This document shows positions 24,902 through 32,877 of a DNA stretch of 36,270 bases, piece after piece. Position 1 is the stretch's first letter, and every line of letters starts with the position of its first letter. Origin of the DNA: Deltaproteobacteria bacterium (GTDB taxonomy: Bacteria > Myxococcota_A > Bradymonadia > REDH01); NCBI GenBank assembly GCA_013205435.1, contig JABMMX010000372.1, forward strand, positions 1-36,270, written 5' to 3'. A program made the translations under genes and the position numbers. The notes beneath the pieces were generated by a model. The model ran no database searches. It saw only the letters and a list, made by a program, of their open reading frames with translations, and was not told the origin of the DNA.

Positions 24902-26803
24902 ATGAGGAACTTTGCGGAACATCAGTCGCAGGCGAGACGGCAGACGCGCACCCTCATCTGGCTCTTCGTCGTGGCGGTCGCAGCCGTTGCGGTGAGCCTG
25001 TACGCCCTCGTTGGGGTGTTCACGCTGCCGGCCGATCCTGCGCATCCTGGCAGCCGTATCTGGTGGGACGGTAAGACCGCCTTCATCGCGGCCTGCGCAG
25101 CACTCGGAACCATCGGGCTAGGAGCGCTTCTGAAGCATTCTGCGCTCTCCTCGGGCGGCAAAGCGGTGGCGGAGTCGGTGGGCGGAAAGCTCGTGACCAG
25201 CGACACGCGCGACCCCGAGGAGCGGAAGCTGCTCAACGTGGTCGAGGAGATGTCCATCGCCTCAGGAGTCCCGCTCCCGTTGGTCTATGTCCTCGATCAT
25301 GAGGAGGGCATCAACGCCTTCGCGGCGGGATACTCGGTGAACGATGCCGCGGTGGCAGTGACGCGAGGCGGCCTCCGAACGCTCAACCGAGCGGAGCTGC
25401 AGGGTGTGATGGCGCATGAGTTCAGCCACATCCTCAACGGCGACATGCGCATCTCCATCCGGCTCATCGCGGCGGTAGCGGGCATAGAGGCCATCGCCGG
25501 CATCGGGCGGTGGCTGCTCGCCAGCAGCCTGCATACGGGCATGATGCTCGGCAGCCGTAAGCGCGAGAACGGCGCACCGATGCTGATGATCGGCATCGCA
25601 ATGCTGGTCATCGGTGCCGCGGGCATCGCCTTCGGTCACCTGATCCGCGCGGCCATCTCGCGGCAGCGCGAGTATCTGGCCGACGCGTCGGCGGTACAGT
25701 TCACGCGTGACCCCTCAGGCATCGCCAATGCACTGAAGAAGATCGGCGGACTTGATGCCGGCTCGCGCGTGAAGGCCTCGCAGGCGACGGAGTTAAGCCA
25801 CCTCTTCTTCGGGCAGGCGCAGGCGCACGCGGCCTTCGGAAGCCTGCTGGCGACCCACCCGCCACTGGCAGAGCGGATTCGGCGGCTCGACTCTGCATTT
25901 GACGGGACCTTCGCCGCGACCCAGGGCGCGGATGACGACGCCGGCGAGCGGGGAGCGATCGCCGGGCTGTCGGGGGAAGGGGTTGGCCGTGGTCGCATCT
26001 CTGCGGCAGCGTTGCTGCAGCGTGACAGCGGTATGGGCTCGCACCAGGTGGCGATGGCCCGCATCCGCATGGAGGATATCTCGCCGGCGCTGCGCGAGGC
26101 AGCGACCCATCCGCTTGGCGCCGCCGCGATCGTCGTCTTGGCGAGCGACCTGTCGGCCGCCCAGGGGGCAGCGGCCGCCGAGTTCGAGGTGACGCCGGCC
26201 CTGCTCGCGGAGGCGCAGCGATTGGAGCCCCATCACGCGCGCATGACGCCCGCTGCTCGACTCACGCTCGTTCAGCTCGCTTGCGGGCCACTGCGGCAGC
26301 TCGGCGCGACACAGGCAGCCATGCTGCTCCGCATCTCCAACGCAGCGATGATTGCGGACCAGCGGCTTACGCCCTTCGAGGTGGTGCTTCGAGAGGTGCT
26401 TCACGAGCACCTTGGCGCGGTTGTCGACGGGGCAGCAGCGCGGCGCATGCAGTTTGTAGCCTACCGCGCCGTCACCACCCACATCGAGGTGCTGCTCTCT
26501 GCGATGGCCCACCTCGGGGGTTCGGGTGCCGCTGCAGGTTCGGCCTTCCGCGACGCGGCGAAGGGGCTCCCTTCGGAGGTCGAGGCTGCCGTTGCGCTGC
26601 GAGGCCGGGCGGTGCTCGAAGACGAGGCGCTTACCGTGGCGATCCGACAGCTCGCGCGAGCGTCGACAGCGATCAAGCAAGGGGTACTCGAAGCGTTGGC
26701 CGCTGCGGCGGTGAGCGACGGCACGATTGGCCCGGAGGAGGCCGACATGGTCCGCGCTATAGCCATCATCTTCCAGCTCCCGCTCCCGCTGCCAGAGGCT
26801 TAG
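24902..26803 (+). CDS. M48 family (HtpX/Ste24-like) membrane metallopeptidase with long C-terminal extension
   Basis: TM segments, VMAHEFSHILNGDMRISIRL zinc motif, QREYLADASAVQFTRDPSGIANALKKI; C-terminal helical region ending AVSDGTIGPEEADMVRAIAIIFQLPLP (TerB-like flavour). Follows lemA by 21 bp. Confidence 0.9.
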   Translation: MRNFAEHQSQARRQTRTLIWLFVVAVAAVAVSLYALVGVFTLPADPAHPGSRIWWDGKTAFIAACAALGTIGLGALLKHSALSSGGKAVAESVGGKLVTSDTRDPEERKLLNVVEEMSIASGVPLPLVYVLDHEEGINAFAAGYSVNDAAVAVTRGGLRTLNRAELQGVMAHEFSHILNGDMRISIRLIAAVAGIEAIAGIGRWLLASSLHTGMMLGSRKRENGAPMLMIGIAMLVIGAAGIAFGHLIRAAISRQREYLADASAVQFTRDPSGIANALKKIGGLDAGSRVKASQATELSHLFFGQAQAHAAFGSLLATHPPLAERIRRLDSAFDGTFAATQGADDDAGERGAIAGLSGEGVGRGRISAAALLQRDSGMGSHQVAMARIRMEDISPALREAATHPLGAAAIVVLASDLSAAQGAAAAEFEVTPALLAEAQRLEPHHARMTPAARLTLVQLACGPLRQLGATQAAMLLRISNAAMIADQRLTPFEVVLREVLHEHLGAVVDGAAARRMQFVAYRAVTTHIEVLLSAMAHLGGSGAAAGSAFRDAAKGLPSEVEAAVALRGRAVLEDEALTVAIRQLARASTAIKQGVLEALAAAAVSDGTIGPEEADMVRAIAIIFQLPLPLPEA

Positions 26804-29220
26804 CCTGCGGAGGCGTGGAAGATGCGGCGCACCCGCGGCGAGACGCGGGTGAGCAGTTCATAGCTGATGGTATCTGCCAGCTCTGCGAGCGCTTCGAGGT
26901 CGGGCTCTCCGGGAGCTGCCCCGAAGACGACGACCTCGTCACCTGCGCGTGGCGGCGGATCGAGGTGGGTCACATCGAGCATGGTTACATCCATGCAGAC
27001 CCTTCCGACAACCGGGCAACGCTCGCCGCGGATCGACATCCAGCCCCGGTTGGAGAGGGAGCGCGGGTAGCCGTCGTTGTAGCCCAACGCCGCCACTGCG
27101 ATGCGCTGCGGGGTTGCGCCGGTCGAGTAGGTATGGCCGTATCCCACGCCATGTTCGGCGGGGAGCTCCTTGACGGAGACGAGGCGGGTAACGAGCCGCA
27201 AAGCCCGCTGCAGACCGACGGTCGCTGCGTCGGGTGAAAAGCCGAAGAGCCCGATGCCAGCTCGGATGCCCGAGTAGCGAGATGAGGGGAAACGGATGCC
27301 GCCGGCCGTGTTTGCTGCATGCACCCAGCGTGGCGTGATGCCAGCCTCGGCGAAGGCTGTGACGATGCGCTCGAAGGCGGCGATCTGGGCGCGGGTCTCG
27401 GTGTCGCGCGCCGGTTCGTCTGCGGAGGCGAGATGGGTCATCAGTCCGACGACCTCGAGCGACCTACTCTGCAGCACGAACGCGAGCACCTGGTCGAGTT
27501 CGGTAGGCAGAAAGCCGACACGCCCCATGCCGGTATCGAACTTGATGTGGACGCGTGCGACCGTCTGCTGTTGCTCCGCCGCAGCCTCCAGTTCGCGCAT
27601 CGTTGTCATGGTTCCGAGCTCGGCGCTGAGGTTCTCGCGCAGCAGTTTCCCCATCTCGTGAGGGAGCACATTCTGCACCAGAATCGCGGCGGTGATTCCC
27701 CGGGCTCGGAGGGCGATGCCCTCATCGGGGAAGGCAACACAGAAGCAGCTGGCGCCGACCCGCTCTAGGGCCTGGGCGATGCGCACGGAGTCGACACCGT
27801 AGCCATAGGATTTCACGACCGGCATCACGGAGACACCGCCGGCAGCAACGCGCAGCCGTCTGTAGTTCTCCACGATAGCGTCGATATCGACATGCAAGAG
27901 TGTGCTGGAGACTGCGTCGAGGAGCTCGGCGGCGACGGTCTCGAGGCGCGCGGGCCGGCTCCCCTTGAGCAGAACCCTGTCGCCGGGCTGTGCCCAGTGT
28001 TCGAGCAGCTTGGCGGCCGAGGCAGCGTCGGCGGTCGTGACAACGGCGCTCGCAGCCATGCCCGCCTCGATGGCGGCCGCGACAATCTCTGCGCCACCAT
28101 CACCGACGCCAATGAGCCTGTCGACGCCGAGCCGCGCGACCAGTGCGCCAACCTCGCGGTGTGCACGGAGCGAGGCCTTTCCCAGCTGCGCCATGCCGCC
28201 AAGGACAGCGATGGAGCGACCAGCAGTGCGCTCCTGCTGCAGGAACCGGAGCGCTGCCGCAACGCTCTCGGGGTCGGCGGTGTAGGCGTCGTTGATGACC
28301 ACCAGTCCGCGGGTGGTGGAGCTCCACTCGAGGCGGCCCGGCGATGGCTGCCAGCGCGACAGTCCGAGCGTGGCCTCCTCCTGCGAGACGCCCAGCGCCA
28401 ACGCACAGGTGATCGCCAACGCTGCGTCGGTTCGGAGGACCCAGTTGGAAGCCCAGTTCGCGGTCAGAAGCTGCGTCGCTCGAGCCGGTTCCACCTCCTG
28501 CGCGTCGCAGGGGAGCGGGGCTACCGCGAGCAGCGCGAGCGACTCCGACTGCGGAATGAAGATTTTACATCCCTTGGACATCTCAGCAAAGAGCTGCACC
28601 TTCTCGGCTGCGATGCCCTCTCGGCTTGCGAGACCCTCGAGATGCGCCGAACCGACATTCGTCCAGATGCCCATGGTGGGCCGCACCATGCGCTGCAGCC
28701 GGAGCATCTCGCCCGGCTGCGAGATGCCGCACTCGATGATTGCGACATCGGCGCCGGGGTCGAGACCGAGGAGCGACTGAGCCACGCCGACCTGCGAGTT
28801 GTAGCCGAGCGGCGTGCCCGTGACGCGGAGGGCGTCGGAGAGCGCGCAGACCAACATCTCTTTGGTGGTGGTCTTCCCGTTGCTGCCCGTGATTGCGATG
28901 ACCGCGCCCGAAAACCGGCTCCGCGCGATGCTGGCGAGTGCCTGGATGGCAACCGTGGTATCTGCGACGACCACAAAGGCGTCGCCTGGGCGGCGCACGG
29001 ACGGGAGCTTGCTGCAAAGCGCGACGGCTGCGCCAGCGTCGAGCGCGGTTCGGACAAAAGCATCGCCGTCTCTCTGGGCTTGAAGCGCTACAAAGAGGTC
29101 TCCCTCGCGCACACCGCGGCGGGTGTCGATGATGGCGCGCTCACACCTGCGCTCGCCATCTCCCACCAGCTCACCGCCAGTCCAGGCAGCGATCTGCGCC
29201 GCTGTCGCGGGCCAAATCAC
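26800..29220 (-). CDS. Bifunctional UDP-N-acetylmuramoyl-tripeptide--D-Ala-D-Ala ligase / alanine racemase (MurF-Alr fusion)
   Basis: N-half: IIDTRRGVREGDLFVAL, ITGSNGKTTTKEML, VINDAYTADPESVAAAL, VLLKGSRPARLE. C-half: LHVDIDAIVENYRRLR, VMPVVKSYGYGVDSVRIAQAL, HIKFDTGMGRVGF, AALGYNDGYPRSLSNRGWMSIRGERCPVVGRVCMDVTMLDVT. Confidence 0.93.
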   Translation of the reverse strand: MIWPATAAQIAAWTGGELVGDGERRCERAIIDTRRGVREGDLFVALQAQRDGDAFVRTALDAGAAVALCSKLPSVRRPGDAFVVVADTTVAIQALASIARSRFSGAVIAITGSNGKTTTKEMLVCALSDALRVTGTPLGYNSQVGVAQSLLGLDPGADVAIIECGISQPGEMLRLQRMVRPTMGIWTNVGSAHLEGLASREGIAAEKVQLFAEMSKGCKIFIPQSESLALLAVAPLPCDAQEVEPARATQLLTANWASNWVLRTDAALAITCALALGVSQEEATLGLSRWQPSPGRLEWSSTTRGLVVINDAYTADPESVAAALRFLQQERTAGRSIAVLGGMAQLGKASLRAHREVGALVARLGVDRLIGVGDGGAEIVAAAIEAGMAASAVVTTADAASAAKLLEHWAQPGDRVLLKGSRPARLETVAAELLDAVSSTLLHVDIDAIVENYRRLRVAAGGVSVMPVVKSYGYGVDSVRIAQALERVGASCFCVAFPDEGIALRARGITAAILVQNVLPHEMGKLLRENLSAELGTMTTMRELEAAAEQQQTVARVHIKFDTGMGRVGFLPTELDQVLAFVLQSRSLEVVGLMTHLASADEPARDTETRAQIAAFERIVTAFAEAGITPRWVHAANTAGGIRFPSSRYSGIRAGIGLFGFSPDAATVGLQRALRLVTRLVSVKELPAEHGVGYGHTYSTGATPQRIAVAALGYNDGYPRSLSNRGWMSIRGERCPVVGRVCMDVTMLDVTHLDPPPRAGDEVVVFGAAPGEPDLEALAELADTISYELLTRVSPRVRRIFHASAG

Positions 29221-30266
29221 GGGTTGGAGCTCAGCGCACGCTCGAACTTCCTGCGCACAAATGCGGAGGAGCGTACCAGGTCGAGTGCAAGCTCTGCGTG
29301 GCCAACGGCATAGCCGTTTCCGACCATGAGGTTTGCATCCTTGCCCACCCCCTCCGCGCCGAGCGCGGCCCGCGCGAAGCTGGTGGCCATGTTAAAAAAG
29401 TAGACCGTTCCGCCCTCTCGCACAGAGAGGATGGCTGCCATCTCGGTCGCATCGACATTGGCGGTGTTGATGACCACATCGGCCTCTCCACCAAGCAGCT
29501 CCGTGATGCGGCGTGCGGCGCCGAGTGCATCCTTCGCGTCGACCGCATCCCCGGCATCGATGACACCCTCGGCGAGCGCTTCGCTGAGCGCCTCGACCGA
29601 ACGATCTACCGCCACCAGCCGGCCTGTAGAACCGAGCGCAAGCCGTGCCTGTGCCATGCAGAGCGTGCCGCTCTTGCCGGCGCCAAGGATGGCGACGCGC
29701 ATGCCCTCACGAACCAGTCGTGCGGTCTGTGCGGGCGCCCCGCAGACGTCGAGAACCGACAGCGCGAGCGCCTCGGGGAGGTCGGCCGGCATGACCACAA
29801 GGGGTGCCGAGGCGGGGAGGAAGGCGCGCCCCTCCACGACGACCTGGTCGGAGCCGAGACGGACCTCGTGGATGGCGTCGAGGCGGAGCGGCGTAAGTGT
29901 GAGCGAGACGAGCGTGGCGATGCGGTCGCCCACCCGGAGCGGCACGGGGCCAACGTAGTCTTCGCCAAGGGCAACGACCCTACCGAGGAGCATGCCGCCG
30001 GAACCGGTAACAGGGTTCTGCATCTTCCCGCGCGCGGCGACGATGGAGGCGATGTGGGTCGCGACGGCGGCCGCATCGCGGCCGACAGCACCGATGATCT
30101 GGTGGAACGAGGCCGAGTCGATGTTCAGCAGCTCGACCGCGATCTCCACCTCATCGGCGCGGCATGGCCCTGCGGGGTCGAGCTGTTGCGCGCCCTGCGG
30201 CAGCGAGCCTTCGGGTGCCAGCACACGATTCTCGCCCCAACGGCCTGCTCTGTTCTGGTCTGCCAT
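29217..30266 (-). CDS. kdd: L-erythro-3,5-diaminohexanoate dehydrogenase (lysine fermentation enzyme)
   Basis: 349 aa; VELLNIDSASFHQI, GRVVALGEDY, AILGAGKSGTLCMAQARLAL Rossmann motif, VINTANVDATEMAAILSVREGGTVYFFNMATSFARAALGAEGVGKDANLMVGNGY. Confidence 0.8.
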   Translation of the reverse strand: MADQNRAGRWGENRVLAPEGSLPQGAQQLDPAGPCRADEVEIAVELLNIDSASFHQIIGAVGRDAAAVATHIASIVAARGKMQNPVTGSGGMLLGRVVALGEDYVGPVPLRVGDRIATLVSLTLTPLRLDAIHEVRLGSDQVVVEGRAFLPASAPLVVMPADLPEALALSVLDVCGAPAQTARLVREGMRVAILGAGKSGTLCMAQARLALGSTGRLVAVDRSVEALSEALAEGVIDAGDAVDAKDALGAARRITELLGGEADVVINTANVDATEMAAILSVREGGTVYFFNMATSFARAALGAEGVGKDANLMVGNGYAVGHAELALDLVRSSAFVRRKFERALSSNP

Positions 30267-30277
30267 GGCTCTCTCCT

Positions 30278-31186
30278 TCAGCTCAGCGCGAGCCGCTTCA
30301 TGACCTGCTGCAGGTCATGCCACGCCGCCTTCTTCAACTCCGGTTTCTGGAGCAGCAGGGTGGGGTGGAAGGTGGGCATCATGGGAACGCCGTGCAACTC
30401 CATCCACTTGCCGCGATCTTCTGCGGTGAGCGTCTCATCGGGCTTGAGCGCGGCCAGCGCAGCACCGCCGAGCACGACGATGACCTCTGGCTGTGCGATG
30501 CGGATCTGCGCGGCGAGAACGGGACGGCATCGCCTCACCTCCTCAGGATGGGGGCGCCGGGCGGGGGTGCTGCGGCACTTCACGACCGAGGTGATGTAGA
30601 CCTGCTCCGGGGTGAGTTTCATGGCCTGCAGCATCTTGCCGAGCAGTTCGCCCTCGGGGCCGGCGAGAGCGGTTCCCGTGCGGTCTTCCTCTGCGGTGGG
30701 CATGTCGCCAACGAACATGATGCGGGGCCGCTCTGCCCCCTCGCCGAAGACCAGATGTGTTCGGTCATCGCAGAGCGGGCAGCGATGGCAGTCGCCGAGC
30801 TGGGCGCGGAGTGCGGCGAGCGTCGTGGCCCGCTGCGGGACGGCGTCTGGCGGGCGGTTGGAGGAGAGTGTCTGGCTGACCGACTGGGCGAACTCCTCCA
30901 TGCGCCTTCCGATCGCCTCGTTCGAAGCGGCAGACGGCAGCTCGGAGGTTGCAGGCGTTGCAGCGTGACGGGGTGCACCGGTGGGGAGCGGAGCCTGTCG
31001 TTGCGGCGCTGAGGCTGGTTGCGGAGCCTGCCGCTCGGCCGGAGCGGGCGGTCGTGCGGCAGCAGGTCGTGGCGCTTCGCGACGGGCAAGCGTGGTGAGG
31101 CCGAGCTCTGACTGCCGACGGAGCCAGGCGGCGAGGTCGCCGGCCAGCTCCTGAAGCAGCATCTCATCGGAACGAACACCGCTCAT
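30278..31186 (-). CDS. Family 4-like uracil-DNA glycosylase with Pro/Ala-rich N-terminal linker
   Basis: CHRCPLCDDRTHLVFGEG, FVGDMPTAEEDRTGTALAGPEGELLGKML, YITSVVKCRSTPARRPHPEEVRRCRPVL (Fe-S Cys pairs), VVLGGAALAAL, MPTFHPTLLLQKPELKKAAWHDLQQVM. Confidence 0.85.
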   Translation of the reverse strand: MSGVRSDEMLLQELAGDLAAWLRRQSELGLTTLARREAPRPAAARPPAPAERQAPQPASAPQRQAPLPTGAPRHAATPATSELPSAASNEAIGRRMEEFAQSVSQTLSSNRPPDAVPQRATTLAALRAQLGDCHRCPLCDDRTHLVFGEGAERPRIMFVGDMPTAEEDRTGTALAGPEGELLGKMLQAMKLTPEQVYITSVVKCRSTPARRPHPEEVRRCRPVLAAQIRIAQPEVIVVLGGAALAALKPDETLTAEDRGKWMELHGVPMMPTFHPTLLLQKPELKKAAWHDLQQVMKRLALS

Positions 31187-32196
31187 CGCTTCCTCGCCAA
31201 ACAGCCCTCTGCCCAGGCCACGATCGCCGCAGCGATCTCACGCTTCTCGGCAGGCCCGAAAGAGACAGCGCCTCCCGCTCCATCGTAGCACTGCACGCAG
31301 TTGCTGTCCGAGCCAAATGCGCCCCCCGCTCCTACATCGTTGGCAACGATGCCGTCGAGTGACTTGGCGCGGAGCTTCTCTCGGGCATACCGCTCCATGT
31401 CGTGCGTCTCCGCCGCAAAGCCAATCAACAGGTCGGGGCGGACGGCCGATGCAGAGAGCTCCGCGAGGATATCCGGGGTGCGCTCCATCTCGAGCGTCCA
31501 GGGGCCGACTCCCTTCTTCACCTTTCCGACGCGGCGCTCGACGGGCCGGTAATCTGAGACAGCGGCGGCCATGAAGACCACATCGTAGCGCTCCGCCAGC
31601 ACCGCCTCGCGCATCTCTTGGGCGCTGGTCAGGTCGATCCTGCGGATACCCCACGGGGTGTCGAGGACCGTGGGGCCGGAGACCAAGATAACCTCTGCAC
31701 CAGCGATCCAGGCTGCCTCTGCCAGCGCGTATCCCATCTTGCCGCTCGAGGGGTTGGAGAGGAACCGCACGGCGTCGAAGTGCTCTACCGTGGGGCCGGC
31801 CGTTACGAGCAGGCGGAGCGACTCCCAAGGGCGGTTGGAGAGCGCCCGCAGCAGACAGGGCAGCAGCCAGCGGCTCGCTGGGAACCTGCCCGCTTCGGGA
31901 GCCTGCACGAGCGGCAGTTCGGCCCGTTGCACCTGCCATTCACGCTTCGCCGCTGCACCGCCGAGGACCAGAAGTGCGTCGGCCTCCCACGATGCGGCGA
32001 CTCGCTCAACCGCAAGCCCCTCTCCGAGCAAATGCTCCAGCGCGGCGGCTCCGAACCATCTTGCCGCGCCGGGAACCTCATGAATCCCAACCCGTGCTCC
32101 GGCGCTGGCAAGGAGCCGCGCGAACGCAATGGTCTCGCTTGCTGCAGGCTCGTCAGAGACCGCAAGCAGGAGTCTGCGTTGGTTGAGGAGAGTCAC
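31183..32196 (-). CDS. Phosphopantothenate--cysteine ligase (CoaB) domain protein with degenerate N-terminal CoaC-like half
   Basis: LLVTAGPTVEHFDAVRFLSNPSSGKMGYALAEAAWIAGAEVILVSGPT, DVVFMAAAVSDYRP, KVKKG, TPDILAEL, IGFAAET, IVANDVGAGGAFGSDSN. GTG start at 32196 gives a GTGA overlap with the Nudix gene; longer ATG start at 32220 possible. Confidence 0.85.
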   Translation of the reverse strand: MTLLNQRRLLLAVSDEPAASETIAFARLLASAGARVGIHEVPGAARWFGAAALEHLLGEGLAVERVAASWEADALLVLGGAAAKREWQVQRAELPLVQAPEAGRFPASRWLLPCLLRALSNRPWESLRLLVTAGPTVEHFDAVRFLSNPSSGKMGYALAEAAWIAGAEVILVSGPTVLDTPWGIRRIDLTSAQEMREAVLAERYDVVFMAAAVSDYRPVERRVGKVKKGVGPWTLEMERTPDILAELSASAVRPDLLIGFAAETHDMERYAREKLRAKSLDGIVANDVGAGGAFGSDSNCVQCYDGAGGAVSFGPAEKREIAAAIVAWAEGCLARKR

Positions 32197-32852
32197 TGCC
32201 CGCGCTCCATCGAGAGCCAACCTTGCAGGCCATCCGCACCATGCGCATCGAGCTCCATCACGCCCTCCTCGGCCCAGCGGAACAGGGAGGCGAGGAGGCC
32301 GCCTGTGAGCCCCCAGACGAAGTCACCTTCGTAGTCGAAGGCCTGCATGGTCACCTTGCGACCACCACGCTCAAACTCCTGCGGCCGGCGCGCATCGGGG
32401 TGCATGAGCCGCTCCACATCGGCCACGATGACGCGCGCAATCTCTGCCTCACTGAGCACGAGAGCCGGCGGTGCATCGAGCCAGCCAACCACCGGCACAA
32501 CACGGTAGCCACCGATGCTCCACGCCTCGTCCAAACAGCCGAGCGTCTGGACGGCCTCGGCTTCGATACCGCACTCTTCCCAAAGTTCGCGGAGCGCAGC
32601 TTCGCGCGCGCCTTCATCGTCGCGATCGAGGCGCCCGCCAGGAAAGGAGATCTGCCCCTTGTGGGTAGAGACCTGCTCGGTCCGCACGGTGAGGAGTGTC
32701 TTGACCCCGTCGTCATACCAGAAGGGCATGAGCACGGCAGCGCGCCGGAAGTAGGCCGGCACCACCTCGTCTCGGAGCTGCTTGGGCTCGTGGGTGGCGA
32801 GGGCGTCGAGCCGCGCGCGGAACCAGGCTGAGAAGGGAGGCTGCTCGTTCAT
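32193..32852 (-). CDS. Nudix hydrolase, CoA pyrophosphatase-like
   Basis: RRAAVLMPFWYDDGVKTLLTVRTEQVSTHKGQISFPGGRLDRDDEGAREAALRELWEECGIEAEAVQTLGCLDE; HKGQISFPGGR plus Nudix box typical of NudL/YeaB. Confidence 0.88.
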   Translation of the reverse strand: MNEQPPFSAWFRARLDALATHEPKQLRDEVVPAYFRRAAVLMPFWYDDGVKTLLTVRTEQVSTHKGQISFPGGRLDRDDEGAREAALRELWEECGIEAEAVQTLGCLDEAWSIGGYRVVPVVGWLDAPPALVLSEAEIARVIVADVERLMHPDARRPQEFERGGRKVTMQAFDYEGDFVWGLTGGLLASLFRWAEEGVMELDAHGADGLQGWLSMERGQ

Positions 32853-32877
32853 CGTGTCGCCGAGTCCCGCGGAGGGC

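Noticed and set aside
27892-29313. 473-aa plus-strand ORF opposite murF-alr
   Set aside because: Shadow ORF; no domain; murF and alr motifs on the opposite strand are unambiguous.
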